A stretch of 64,000 nucleotides of DNA. Source: Hyphomicrobiales bacterium (GTDB lineage Bacteria > Pseudomonadota > Alphaproteobacteria > Rhizobiales > Rhizobiaceae). A model generated the notes under the pieces. The model searched no databases, had not been told where the DNA came from, and worked only from the letters and a program-made list of their open reading frames with translations. Below, piece after piece: positions 25,983 to 37,500 of the stretch (positions are counted from its first letter, which is position 1; every line of letters begins with the position of its first letter). The stretch is from NCBI GenBank assembly GCA_900470155.1, contig UBZT01000003.1, positions 186,001 to 250,000 of the forward strand, written 5' to 3'. Made by a program: the position numbers and the translations under genes.

Positions 25983-27287
25983 TTATTCCTCGCGGAAAGC
26001 TCGCATGATCTGATCCTGCATTGGCTTTGTCAGGTAGGATACCACCGTTCTCTCGTCCGTCTCGATATAGACTTCGACCGGCATGCCGGGCTGAAGCTTG
26101 CCGGCAAGTTTGCCGAGGTCGCTGCGAGCGAAGGAAACAGTCGTCTTGTAGAACGGAAGACCTGTTGCCTTGTCGACCGATGTGCCGGCGGCAACAAATT
26201 CGACCTCTCCGCGGATTTCCGGCGTTGTCTGTTGATTGAAGGCAATGAAACGCATGCGGGCCTGCTGTTCGGTGGTGACCCGATCGATGTCGGTTGGCGC
26301 AACTTTGACGTCTACTCTCAACTCGCCCTGTTCCGGCACCAGGGACATGATGGCCTGCCCAGGCGCGACCACGCCACCAATCGTGTGAGCTTGAAGATCA
26401 TAGATAAAACCGGTCTCGGGTGCGCGAACGGTGGATCGCTCCAGACGATGGGCAACGGCAATCGCCCGCTGCTCAAGCTCGGCAAGCCGGGCGTCGACTG
26501 TCAGGATTTCCTTCTGGACTTCCGAGCGGGTGTTCTGGTCAATTGATATCAGCTTGATTTCCAACTCACTGGTTTCCGCCAGTGCTTCGGCAATCTTTGC
26601 TTCGATATCGCCGATGGTGCCCTTTACCCTGACCATCTGCCGTCTGAGATCGCGCAGTTCAGATGTCTTCGTCAGGCCCTTTTCGATCAGACTGTTCTGA
26701 ATTTCGATTTCGTCCGTCAACAGTTCCTGTTCGGCCTCGCTTGCCTTGCGCTGCTCGTTCAAGCCGCTGATCTGATTTTTCAGCTGGGCCGACTGCATGC
26801 GCAACTGTCCTCGCTGGTTTTCGCGCATCTTGCGGTTTTCGAGCAACATCTTGCGTTCCTCACGCTCGACGTCAGCCGGCAGTGCCTTTCCCTTGAAGTC
26901 AAATGTATCGTACCCGTCGCGCTCTGCGACGAGGCGCGCCCGCATGGCGCCCAGCTGCTGGATCTGTGTCTCGAGAATACCAAGTTCGATCTTTGCCTGG
27001 GTCTCGTCGAGCCTGAGGACCACATCGCCGCGCTTCACGAAATCGCCCGACTTGACCGGGATCTCGACGACTGTGCCGCCGTCGATATGCTGAACCTGCT
27101 TGATTTCTCCTGCGATGACGATTTCACCTTGAGAGATCACTGCGCCGGCAAGCTTGGCCTGCGCCGCCCATCCGCCGATGCCGACAACAAGAAAAGCAGA
27201 CAGCATGGTCGCTGAGACGAGGCGGCCCCTGATCCCGTTTCCGCGTACATCGATCTGTTCGGGTTTGTTCTTGTCCGACTTGCTCAT
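25983..27287 (-). CDS. Type I secretion periplasmic adaptor (HlyD/PrsE family)
   Basis: The 434-residue protein has one N-terminal membrane segment (LVSATMLSAFLVVGIGGWAAQ), a split lipoyl domain (VQHIDGGTVVEIPVKSGDFVKRGD; later RAPETGFIYDLQAHTIGGVV), a long alpha-helical coiled-coil (about residues 95-290) and a C-terminal beta-barrel (KLQPGMPVEVYIETDERT). That is the HlyD plan; it links the ABC exporter to an outer-membrane TolC channel. It is the last gene of the minus-strand operon that also encodes the exporter and two RTX proteins. No TolC gene is nearby. Closest known systems are rhizobial PrsE-type adaptors. Confidence 0.92.
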   Translation of the reverse strand: MSKSDKNKPEQIDVRGNGIRGRLVSATMLSAFLVVGIGGWAAQAKLAGAVISQGEIVIAGEIKQVQHIDGGTVVEIPVKSGDFVKRGDVVLRLDETQAKIELGILETQIQQLGAMRARLVAERDGYDTFDFKGKALPADVEREERKMLLENRKMRENQRGQLRMQSAQLKNQISGLNEQRKASEAEQELLTDEIEIQNSLIEKGLTKTSELRDLRRQMVRVKGTIGDIEAKIAEALAETSELEIKLISIDQNTRSEVQKEILTVDARLAELEQRAIAVAHRLERSTVRAPETGFIYDLQAHTIGGVVAPGQAIMSLVPEQGELRVDVKVAPTDIDRVTTEQQARMRFIAFNQQTTPEIRGEVEFVAAGTSVDKATGLPFYKTTVSFARSDLGKLAGKLQPGMPVEVYIETDERTVVSYLTKPMQDQIMRAFREE

Positions 27288-27326
27288 GGAATAGTCCCCC
27301 TCAATTCTGGTTGATGCGCGTGACCG

Positions 27327-29750
27327 TCAAGCGACTTGCCCGTCTGGAAGGCCGGATGCGGTCAGGATGAAATCTGAGCTGTTCAGTGGATTGTGGCTGA
27401 TTACGATGAGTTCGTAGTGATCGTCGTCATCGAGATCGGTGATGAGCTGGACGACCTGGACGTCCTCGCCATCCTCGGTCATTTCGCGAAACAGCTTGAT
27501 CAGGGTTTTATGGTCCTTGTCGTCGAGTTCCGTCACCAGCGTATCGCCGTCGGCGAAATGCAGCCGGCCCAGTTCGCGTCCAAGCTTGGAGAAATCAATC
27601 TTGTCGCCGATCTCGAAGTCATGGATCTCATCGCGACCGCTTCCGGAGTTCGAAAGATGCGAAGCGGCGCTGAAGACGAAGACATCATCGCCATCACTGC
27701 CGATCAAAATGTTGACGGCATTGCTTGCGCTCAAACGGTCGTTGCCACTCCCGCCTGTGGCATTTTCGACGCTGACCAGAACATCGGTTCCGATATCGTC
27801 GCCTTTTGCGACACCGGCACCAAGATCGATGTCGACCGAACTGGATGCCTGAGACGCATCGTAAGTGTCGCAACCGTCCCCGCCGTCAATCTGGTCGTCA
27901 CCGTCATGCCCAGAATTGGTCTCGGACCCAACACCCGCGGCCCTGAACAGATCGTCGCCTGTTCCGCCAGACAATTGGTCGTTGCCGCCGCCGCCGGTGA
28001 TGTCATCGTCACCGGCACGGCCGACCAGAACGTTGGCGGAACGATCGCCGACCAGAACGTCAGCGCCGGATCCGGCGGTGGCGTTTTCCACTTCGAAGAC
28101 ACGGTCCATACCAATCTCGGCGCCGGTCGCCTCGTGTTGTGCAAGGTTGATGGTGACTCTGGAGCGGGCAGCAGACGCATCATAGGTGTCGATCCCGGCC
28201 CCGCCATAGATCGTGTCATCACCATCGCTTTCGGTAGATGTTGCGGTGTCACTGCCGTTGATCGCAGACGCGATGTCATGCGAGAGCACCGGTGCGGTCC
28301 CGGCAACGAAGACGTCGTCGCCGTCCGCGCCGAGAAGTGCGTCATGGCCCGAGCCACCGGCGAGCGTGTCATGGCCGGTGCCTCCATCGAGAACATCGTC
28401 GCCGGCATCTCCCGACAGCACATCATTGTCGTCATCGCCGAAGAGGCGATCGTTGCCCTCGCCACCCGACAAGATGTCATCTCCCGTGCCGCCCTGGACA
28501 GAATCCTGGCCATCCTCGCCAAAGACGATGTCGTTGCCCGATCCCGCCAAGATGACATCGTTGCCGCTGCCGCCGAAGATGCGGTCATTACCGTGTCCAC
28601 CGTGGATCACGTCAGCGCCATCACCACCAAGCAGAAGATCGTCACCGTCATCGCCGAAGATCGTATCGTCGGCCTCACGGCCGTAGACGATGTCGTCGCC
28701 GGCGCCAGCCAGAATGATGTCTTTTGACGGCGTGCCGACCAGGACATCATCGCCAGCGGTGCCGACGATCTCTCGTTCGGGTTGCTGGTTGATCGTCAAC
28801 CAGGCACTGCCAGTGACGCTACCCAGCCCGTCGCTGATCGAATAGCGGAAGGACACCAGGCCAACCATGTCGCGGGTCGGTGTGAAGATCCAGGCGTCTG
28901 TGCCGTATGCGCGGATCGTTCCGGACGCTGTCTCGATGTTCGACAGGGCAAGACGATCACCATCCGGGTCCGTTGCCGCCCGTGCGAGGTCGGCCCAGGT
29001 GAGCAGGATCGACAGATTGGCAAGGCCCGTCCCGAGATAGAGTGGCCCTGTTGAAACCGGCGCCCGATTGAGCTTGTCGGCGCCACCGCCACCGCCACCG
29101 CCATTGTTGCCGTTGCCAGAACCTGTCCCGTCCAATCCTTTGCTGGCGCCGGGGGCCTCGGGTGTGCTCCCAGCGGGCACGCCGGCGCTGGCGGGTGATG
29201 CCCCGTTTTGGGCGGCCATCTGGAAGCCGAATTTGAGCTTGCCAAAGTCTTGCGGAGAGAAGTTGAAGCTATTCGCCCTGTCGTCGATGCGAAATGGTCG
29301 GCTGGTCTGGCCACGATATCCGTCGTCGCTCGTGTAATCGATGGGGCGGAGATCTGAGGACAAAAAGTGTTGTCGCACCAGTCGCGGCGTCATGCCGTCG
29401 GCCTGTCTGTAGTCGTCGATGAATTTCTTCCAGAATGCGGCAAGCTCTTCGGCCAGGGCTCCTGCATCCGCTGCGGCCAGCATGGCCAGCTTCTCGCTTT
29501 GCTGGTCGGCGGCCACTTGGCTTTTGTCGGTGTCCTCCTCTGTGTTCGGTGCAGGATTGATGGTTTCCTGCATCCGCCCCAGATATGTGCCGACACCGAT
29601 CGCGAGGAGCGCAAAGAACGCATGGGAGAACAAAGGCTTGTCCACCGTCTCGCGACTTTCAAACCGTCTTGCGGGGGCTTTGGAGGCGCCTGGCTGCTCT
29701 CGTTCCAGCACGAGCGGGTTTTCATGCCTGTCTAACGGATCCATCAGCAT
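27327..29750 (-). CDS. RTX-repeat protein with N-terminal membrane segment
   Basis: The start at 29750 (MLMDPLDRHENP) follows GGAGGAGG and gives 807 residues. In order it has a short charged arm and a hydrophobic segment at about residues 39-58 (HAFFALLAIGVGTYLG). An Asn/Gly-rich linker and a cadherin-like domain (about 240-340: ATDPDGDRLALSNIETASGT) come next. Two blocks of RTX nonapeptides such as GGDGADVIHGGHGNDRIFGG then bind calcium, and the C-terminal end NSSDFILTASG resembles a type I secretion signal. The gene lies between the ABC exporter and adaptor genes, so it is probably handled by them. An N-terminal membrane helix is unusual for such a substrate and could keep the protein cell-bound. 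Its function is unknown. Confidence 0.85.
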   Translation of the reverse strand: MLMDPLDRHENPLVLEREQPGASKAPARRFESRETVDKPLFSHAFFALLAIGVGTYLGRMQETINPAPNTEEDTDKSQVAADQQSEKLAMLAAADAGALAEELAAFWKKFIDDYRQADGMTPRLVRQHFLSSDLRPIDYTSDDGYRGQTSRPFRIDDRANSFNFSPQDFGKLKFGFQMAAQNGASPASAGVPAGSTPEAPGASKGLDGTGSGNGNNGGGGGGGADKLNRAPVSTGPLYLGTGLANLSILLTWADLARAATDPDGDRLALSNIETASGTIRAYGTDAWIFTPTRDMVGLVSFRYSISDGLGSVTGSAWLTINQQPEREIVGTAGDDVLVGTPSKDIILAGAGDDIVYGREADDTIFGDDGDDLLLGGDGADVIHGGHGNDRIFGGSGNDVILAGSGNDIVFGEDGQDSVQGGTGDDILSGGEGNDRLFGDDDNDVLSGDAGDDVLDGGTGHDTLAGGSGHDALLGADGDDVFVAGTAPVLSHDIASAINGSDTATSTESDGDDTIYGGAGIDTYDASAARSRVTINLAQHEATGAEIGMDRVFEVENATAGSGADVLVGDRSANVLVGRAGDDDITGGGGNDQLSGGTGDDLFRAAGVGSETNSGHDGDDQIDGGDGCDTYDASQASSSVDIDLGAGVAKGDDIGTDVLVSVENATGGSGNDRLSASNAVNILIGSDGDDVFVFSAASHLSNSGSGRDEIHDFEIGDKIDFSKLGRELGRLHFADGDTLVTELDDKDHKTLIKLFREMTEDGEDVQVVQLITDLDDDDHYELIVISHNPLNSSDFILTASGLPDGQVA
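28290..28740 (-). repeat. RTX nonapeptide repeat block in the 807-residue protein
   Basis: Repeated codons for GGxGxDxUx units (for example GGSGNDVILAGSGNDIVFG) form imperfect 27-base tandem repeats. They are coding repeats that build a calcium-binding beta-roll, not a CRISPR or satellite. Confidence 0.85.
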
Positions 29751-29775
29751 TGCTCGTCCTCCTCCGTTTTCAGGT

Positions 29776-31497
29776 CTACTCGGCTGCGATCGACATAGGT
29801 TGGGGCATGGCATAGCGCGGTGGGGTCGAGACATTGGCCGGTGTCTTCACGACATCATCCTTGGGTCCGAACGAAACCAGTCTGCCGCCTTGGACAACAC
29901 CGACCATGTCGACATATTGCAGGATGCTCGGTCTATGCGCGACCAGGATGACGATGCCGCCGCGCTCACGAACCTTGAGGATCGCTTCGCCGAGCGCTTG
30001 TTCGCCTTCTGCGTCCAGATTGGAATTCGGCTCGTCAAGAACGACGAGGAAGGGCTCGTCATAGAGGGCCCGGGCGAGCGCCACGCGCTGACGTTGCCCC
30101 GCCGACAGCACTTGCCCCGCTGCGCCAATATCCGTCTGGTATCCGCTCGGCATGCGCACAATCAGGTCGTGTATGCCGGCAGTCTTTGCGGCCCGGAAGA
30201 TCTTGCGAGCATTGGCATCATCGTCGAAACGCGAGATGTTGTCGGCGATCGTTCCGTCCATCAGGGAAACATCCTGTGGGAGGTAGCCGATATTGCTGGT
30301 GAAGAACTCTGTTGGCCACTGCTTGAGGTCAGCGCCGTCCACGCGGATTGCGCCGCGAAGCGCGGGCCATATGCCGAGGATCGAACGCACCAGGGTCGTC
30401 TTACCGCCGCCACTTGGGCCGATCAGCGCGAGTGCCTGGCCAGCTTTCAGCTGGAAGCTGATATCGGTCAAGAGCACGGTGCCGGATGTCGGCGCGACGG
30501 TTGTGATGTTTTCGACAGTCAGTGTCTCGGATGGTGCCGGAAGATCGAACCGGGTGTCGGGACGATTGAGGACGCCAAGTGTGTCCTTGATCCGGCTCCA
30601 GCTGCGCCGCGCGGCCATCACGCCCTTCCACTGGGCGATCGCCTGATCAACCGGTGCCAATGCCTTTCCTGTGATGATCGACGAGGCAATGATCGAGCCG
30701 GCGGACATGTCACCCTTGATGGTCAGATAGGCGCCGACGCCGAGAATGGCGGATTGCAGCATCATGCGCAGCACTTTGGAAATCCCGGCAAAGGTCCCGG
30801 AAATGTCGGATGTCGCAGTCTGAGCATCGATATGGCGAACATTGGCTGCTTCGAAGCGGTCGAGCGCCCGTTCCGTCATGCCCATCGAATACAGCACATC
30901 GCCGTTGCGCAGGTGGTTGTCGGCGACGACATTGCGCTGAACGGCCGTGCGTGCCAGGTCGCGCGCATGGCGGCGCGACAGCAGTTCGGCAGCGAGCGTC
31001 AGGCAGGACAGGAAGAGCGCGCCACCGAGTGTCAGCATGCCGAGCACCGGATGAAGCAACCAGACGAAGATCAGATAGATCGGGATCCATGGCAGGTCGA
31101 AGAGCGCGACCGGACCGGCGCCGCTCAAAAAACCGCGGACGGTGTCGACGTCCCGGCCGCGTTCTGCTGCTTCCGCCGGCGCGTAGCCGAAACGCGGCAT
31201 CTCGATCACCACCTTGTGCACCAGAGGTGCGATCTTGGCGTCGATATTGGCGGCAAAACGCACAAGGATCTGCGAGCGAATGATGTCCAACAGACCCTGG
31301 AACAGATAGAGGCCGATGGCGATCGCCGACAGCCAGAGCAGGGTCGGCACGCTGCCACTTGTCAGCGCCCGGTCATAGACCTGCATCATGTAGAATGCAC
31401 CGGTCAGGGCCAGAATGTTGATAATCCCCGAAAGTCCGAAGACGAACCAGAGAAGACTGCCAATGCCGCGGATGGTGTAGCTTGTTTGTTTGCTCAT
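29776..31497 (-). CDS. Type I secretion ABC exporter, permease-ATPase fusion (PrsD/HlyB family)
   Basis: The ATG at 31497 (MSKQTSYTIRG) follows AAGGGG, giving 573 residues. The N-terminal half has six membrane segments of a type I secretion permease. The C-terminal half is the nucleotide-binding domain with Walker A GPSGGGKTT, signature LSAGQRQRVALARA and Walker B FLVVLDEPNSNLD. There is no C39 peptidase domain, so it exports substrates with uncleaved C-terminal signals, as RTX proteins do. It lies 70 bases after the giant peroxidase gene and 25 bases before the second RTX gene, all in one direction. The family match is to rhizobial PrsD-type exporters. Confidence 0.93.
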   Translation of the reverse strand: MSKQTSYTIRGIGSLLWFVFGLSGIINILALTGAFYMMQVYDRALTSGSVPTLLWLSAIAIGLYLFQGLLDIIRSQILVRFAANIDAKIAPLVHKVVIEMPRFGYAPAEAAERGRDVDTVRGFLSGAGPVALFDLPWIPIYLIFVWLLHPVLGMLTLGGALFLSCLTLAAELLSRRHARDLARTAVQRNVVADNHLRNGDVLYSMGMTERALDRFEAANVRHIDAQTATSDISGTFAGISKVLRMMLQSAILGVGAYLTIKGDMSAGSIIASSIITGKALAPVDQAIAQWKGVMAARRSWSRIKDTLGVLNRPDTRFDLPAPSETLTVENITTVAPTSGTVLLTDISFQLKAGQALALIGPSGGGKTTLVRSILGIWPALRGAIRVDGADLKQWPTEFFTSNIGYLPQDVSLMDGTIADNISRFDDDANARKIFRAAKTAGIHDLIVRMPSGYQTDIGAAGQVLSAGQRQRVALARALYDEPFLVVLDEPNSNLDAEGEQALGEAILKVRERGGIVILVAHRPSILQYVDMVGVVQGGRLVSFGPKDDVVKTPANVSTPPRYAMPQPMSIAAE

Positions 31498-31567
31498 GAT
31501 CTTGCCCCTTCGCCCTTGTCTGCCCGGCCATGTCACTGGCCGGGCCACCGCCTCATGCAAGACTTCG

Positions 31568-34500
31568 TCAGGCAACGCCCAGGAAGTCGTTGGATGTCAG
31601 GTTGTGACGCCCGTGCAATGCCAGCTCGAAATCGGCTCCGTCGTCGCCTTGGGTATTGCCGCGGATGACGGTAAATTCCTCACCGTCGCGCAGCTCGTGT
31701 GTGACGGTGACGTCGCCGATGCCAGTCATGGTCGTACCTGCGGTCAGGTGCAGGTTCGTGCCTGTGCCTGAAAAGTCGATACGGTCGCCGGCCTGGAAGC
31801 CGTAGATCGTGTCGCCATTGGCGGCAGCAGCCGAGTTGAACTTGAACACGTCGTCGCCAAGGCCGCCATCCATGATGTTGACGGCACTGGATGCGGTGAT
31901 CACGTCATGACCCGAGCCGCCGACGAAGTTCTCGAAGCCGTAGAAAGTATCACTTCCGGTCGAGCCGCCGCTGACCGAACCACGACCCATGAAGCCATTG
32001 CCGAGATCGACGGTCAGGCCGCTGCTGTTGACGGCGTAGTCCAGCGTGTCGATGCCGTCTTCGCCGTGATAAACATCGTTGCCGTCGTTTGCGGTGGAGA
32101 GAACAGTATCGTTACCGGCACCTGCCCAGACCCGTTCGGCCCCGGCGCCACCCTCGATGATGTCGTCGCCGGCATCTGCGAAGATCAAATCGTCACCGTC
32201 GCTGCCGAAGATTACATCCTCGCCGGAACCGGCATGGATTTCGTCAGCACCTGCACCGCCGGTAATCACGTCCTCGCCGTCGCCGCCGAGAATGACATCA
32301 TCGCCGGCTTCGCCGCGCAGAATGTCGGCACCACCATCGCCGGAGAGTACATCGGTTCCGTCCCCCCCGAGTGCGACGTCGTTTCCGGCAGCGCCCTGAA
32401 GAATGTCGTTTGCGCCTGTGCCGATGAGTGTCTGGGCAGCGATGGCTGCCGGAGGCGTCACTATGCCGCCGTCATCGTCTCCATCACTATCCTCATCTCC
32501 GTCGCTGTCCTCCCCATCTGCGTCATCATCACCATCACCATTGCCGTCGTCGTCGTTGTCATCATCATCGTCGCCAATGTCGACGCCATCATCGTCGTCT
32601 TCGCCGTCATCGTTGTTGTCGTCGTCATCCTGGTCGTCATCATCTCCCTCATCGTCCGCTCCATCTTCGAGGTCAGATGAGAAGACGTCTTCGGGCAGCC
32701 CGGTGAGCCCGGTATTGCGCTCAACGATGTCGACGAAGTTCTGACCGTCGATGAAGTCCTCATAGAGATCGAAATTGTCGAAGCGCTCCTTGTAGTAGAA
32801 GCGGTCGGCTTCCTGAAGGCGGTCGAACTGTTCGTGCAGGATGGCCCAGAAGGTCGAACCTGCCATGCCACCATTGAAATGGGCTTCGGCCAGACCGCCG
32901 ACCCAGAGGTCGACGCGGTCGATACCCTTGACGAGCCCCGAGCCGTCGGCTTGGACGGCAACGATTTCGCCGTTGATTGCCTTGAAGGCCGCAATCTGGT
33001 CGGCACGCAGGACGAGGTCGGGATAGGCCGCCATGAACTGCGCAATGACGATATCGGTCAGGCCGTTGCGAGTCTGGAAATCCTGCCAGCTGGAGTAAGG
33101 GTTCACCGAACCGCCGTTCGCAATCAGGAAGTCGACGGCGAACTTGACGTAGGGGTCTGTCGACGTTTGAAGGCTTGCCTTGACCTGGTTGAGCGTGCCG
33201 AGGCCCACATCGCGACCGCGGGCCACGTTGAAGGCAAAGAGGTCGGCACGAATGCGCACCAAGTCATTGCGGATCGCATCGACAACGTTGAAATCGACTT
33301 CTTCCGCGGGCTGCTCGACGATGCCGGCAAGGATCGCGCCGGTGCCAAGCTGCTCATAGCCGGGCTGCGGATCGTAGCCCATCGCCTGCAGCTGAACGAG
33401 CTGCTCCGGCGTGAACCCGTCATTGCTTGGGTTGAGGAAGGCGTCGAACAGATTGACCGAGTAGTTCTGTCCGTCATCGCCCTTGACTGTGATCGTGTCG
33501 CCGATCAGCGAATGGCCGATGCGGAAGACCGCAGCAGCAAACTCGTGGCTGATGCTTGCCGTGGCCTCGGGGTTGTATGCTTCGAAACCATGATCGCCAT
33601 CGCCCTGGATACCGCCGATCAGCGCATCGGCAAATTCGGTGAACACGACGCGTTGGTATTCCGCCTCGTTGACCATCTTCGCGGCCTGGAACAGTTCCTC
33701 TGTCGTGCCGGCAAACCCCGCATCAACCAAAGTGTCGATATGGAAATTGTGGTTGCGAGCCCAGATCGTGTGCATCGAGGTCAGCGTGATGTTCTCGTTG
33801 GCGCGACCATCGCCGCCGACATAGTGGTCGAGCAGGTTGATGGCCGGGTTGGTGTCGAGCAGCAAGGCATGGTCCGAGCCCATGAAGTTGCCGGCAAGGG
33901 CACGCACTGTCGCGCCGTCATAGCTGTTTGTGGCGCTGTTCCACAGGGTGGGATAGTAACCATCGATGGTAATGCCGCCGGCTGGTAGGCCGGGACCGTT
34001 AAACAGGGTGCCTGCCTCGCGGTGGTGGTCGAGAAGTTCTCGCAGGGTCGACATCAGCTCAAAGCCGGGTGCCGACGGGTCGTCCTCTCCCATCAGGATC
34101 CGCGACCCATATCCGTGATTGCCGTCACTTTCGCGCAGCAGTTGGCCGACGATCATGTTGGAGCCGTAGACCTGGTTCTGGTCGACATAGGCCGAGGTCT
34201 TGTTGATGTGCTGCGGGATGTCGTCAGCCGATGTCAACGGGTCGGCCAGCGAACCACGGGTGAGGTCGATGAAGTTGGACGCGGTCGGGCCTGGTATATC
34301 CACTCCGTCGATGACGACCTGCCCGGCGCCGCCTTTGGGCAGGAAGTCGAGGCCGTGGTCGAAATACTGGCCGAATGCCATGAAGAAGGTATTGGCCTTG
34401 TTGGCATTGCTCGGAAGATCAAGTTCCTGTTCACCCAGGACATTGGAGATCTGCCGTGGATCCAGGCCATCGAAGATCGGATTCAGCGCTCTGTTGATGA

Positions 34501-37500
34501 TCGCACCCGTACTGTCGGTGACAACACCTTCGCCATAGCGTGCCTCGGTCAGACGAATGAATGGCTGATCGGCGGCGCCAAATCCGGCATTGCCGTCATT
34601 GTTGCCTTGCCCGGACAGGCTGCGGACACCGACGGCACCGTCGGTATCATCGTCGTCGGCAAAGGCTGGCAAACCACGCACGAGGTTGGTGATACCGGCC
34701 ACGTCCCTGGCGGTCAGCGCAAACGGACCGGTCGGCTCGCTGCCACTGTTGCCGTCGTCGTCGTCGCCGTTTGCACCGATCGGCAAAAGTGTCGGGGTCT
34801 GACCGGTAAACGTGATGGAGTGCGTGCCATTAGACAGGGTCTTGGTGCCATTGGCATTCACCGTCTCGATATAATCGGCCGGATCGGCGCCTTCCGGGAT
34901 TTCGATACGATCCTGAGAACGCAGCGTTCCAATCAGCGTATCGTTGCCGCCATTCGAGCGGAACAGGATGCGATGCGCCGATGCCATGCCACTCAGATTG
35001 ACCGTGTCGTCGCCTTCCGAGCCATTGATGGTGATCGTATTGAAGTTCAGGCTAGTTCCATTGAAGTTGCCAAGCGTGGTGACATTGTCATCGCCAGCAC
35101 CGGTGTTGATGACGATTTCCTCGACATTGTCGAGTTCGACAGCAACTTGTCCATTCCGTGTGATGACGATTTCCGTAGTTCCAGCAAGGCCGGTAATGCC
35201 GTTGGCCAGAGCGGCGGCCCGGCTGTAGACGACGAAAGCTTCATTTGTGCCATCGCCTTCGATGCGGACGGTATCGCCGGCGTTGTTGTTGGTCTCGCCG
35301 TTGAACCGGTCGCGGCCATCGCCGACATTCCAGACCATGATGTCGTCACCCGTACCGCCCGTCACGGTATCGTTGCCACCACCGCTGAAGATGATGTCAT
35401 TCCCGCCGCCCGCACTGATCGCGCTTGCCGCCACACCGCCGACGATGATTTCAGAATTGCCGCCGCCATTGATGTCGTTGCCATCATAATTCACTGAGAC
35501 CGATGCGGTGTCGTTGGCGATGCCATCCGTTGCTGTATAGGTGGCCGACCGGCTTTGCTGTGTGGTGTAGCCGAATGTTGTCACGCCGCCGGCGCGCCCG
35601 ACCGTGAACAAGGTCGAGTTTTCGGTCATGCCGCTGATCGAGAGGGTTCCGTCCGGATCCACGTCGTTGGCCAGCAATGCCCAGTCCGGTACGTTAAAAT
35701 TGCCCTGGATGTTGGTGATGACAATGTCATTGCTGGCATTGGGCAGATCGTTGATGGCCGTGACATTGACCCTGGTCTCAGCCACGTTCGACGAGAGCAA
35801 TCCGTCGTTGACCGTCACTTCAATTACGCGCTGCGTCGTGTCTGGGTTTTCAGATGTATTGCGATAGCTGATCGACTGGATGGCGTTCTGATAGGCCGCC
35901 AGCGATGCTACGCCTTCGAGGGTCACGACGATCGTCGAGCCGATAACCTGCGTGGTGGCCGTAATCACCGCATTCTGTGCGGTCAATGCAGCCGGGATGA
36001 CAAACTGGTCACCGGCGAATGCATTGGTCAGCACGATGCTGGCCGATGTCAGGGTTTCGCCATCATCGGTAATGCGCGGCTGCGAGGCGATGGCCGTCGA
36101 TGCACCGTTTTCGGCGAACGTGGTCTCGATGTCGATGGAAGCCGGATTGGCCGGGACTTCGAAGACCGCATTGATGGAGACATTGTCGATTGAGAAGGAT
36201 TCGCCGTTATCGAGGGTATTATTGGCGCGGAAGCGGATGGCGGCGGCATTGGTGAACGGCACATTGGTTGGCAACGTCACCGAGATACTGCCGCCATTGT
36301 TGCCATCGAACGTCCGCAGAGTGCTGAAGTTTATGCCGTCGGCAGCGAATTCGAAGAGAATTTCTTCATCGTCCAGAAGGCCGAGGAAGGAAGTTACACC
36401 GACATCGTTGATGGTGAAGTTGACGACAGCGGAGGATGCGCCCTCGAGGTTGAGCGCGCGGGTCACTGAAGCATTATCGGCATTGCCGGCCGCGAAGGTC
36501 AAGTTACCGGCATTGGTGACCTGCACGCTGCCAGCTATCGCGCTGGCAGCACCATCGCCGGTCTCGCTCCAGACGCCATTAAAGCTGCTATTGGTCCCGT
36601 TGTTGTTCCCGTAGCTGCGGGTGCTGAACGTGTCGGCCCAGTTGCGGTTGACGATATCGTAGCCGTTGAGCTCGAGTTCCGGTGCGATCAGCGATATAGT
36701 GCGGTTGGCGAACTGCAGCTTTTCAATATTCCACAGGCGGTCGATGCCGTCTGCCTCAAGGTTCTTGCCCGTGGCCGGATCGATTGCGCCCACTGTCGGA
36801 TTGATATGGGCGACGGTGAAGCTGCCATCGCTGTTTGCGGTGATCTCATAGTTTTCGAAGGCATCCCAATAGACAGCAGTGTCGATGTCTCCATCGCGGC
36901 CGCCATTGACGATTTCACGCACGATGTTGAGCGCGCCGGGATTGACGGTGCGGCTGAACATCAGTTGATCGAGCGTCTGTCCGCTGAAGGCCGGCAGGGC
37001 GCCGGTGACGGGTTTGCCATCGACGTAGTCGGAAAGCCGCCAGACAAAGTCGTCGAGACCATCGACTGTGTAGGCAATGCCCTGATGGACGAAACCGATA
37101 CGGACATTGACCCAGTTGTCGCCGTCGATGATGTCGTCGCCGCCCATGCCGCGTATGGTGTCGGAACCACCGCCGCCAAGCAGGATGTCGGAGGCATCGG
37201 CGGTTTCCATCACGATGGTTTCCGTCTTGCCGGCCACCGTCACCGTGGTGCGGGCGCGGTGCGCAACGAGCGCATCCAGTCCGTCGATCAGAGAAACGTT
37301 CTTTTCGAGCAGCGCGTTGGAAAAGGAGTCGAGCGGCGCAGTCGGATCAACCTGGGCAGCATTGCCATTTGGGTCGTAGCCGCCAACGACAACATCGCGA
37401 CCGGTCAGTTTGTCGCTATGATCCCAGCCGGAAAGACCTTCGACAAGGTCGAACCGGTCGCGCAGGATGTTGGCCTGCTGGTTGGTGAAGATCGCGACGT

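Noticed and set aside
29419..31668. 749-codon plus-strand open frame opposite the ABC exporter
   Set aside because: It mirrors the exporter gene, has a random Arg/Gln/His-rich composition and no recognisable domain.
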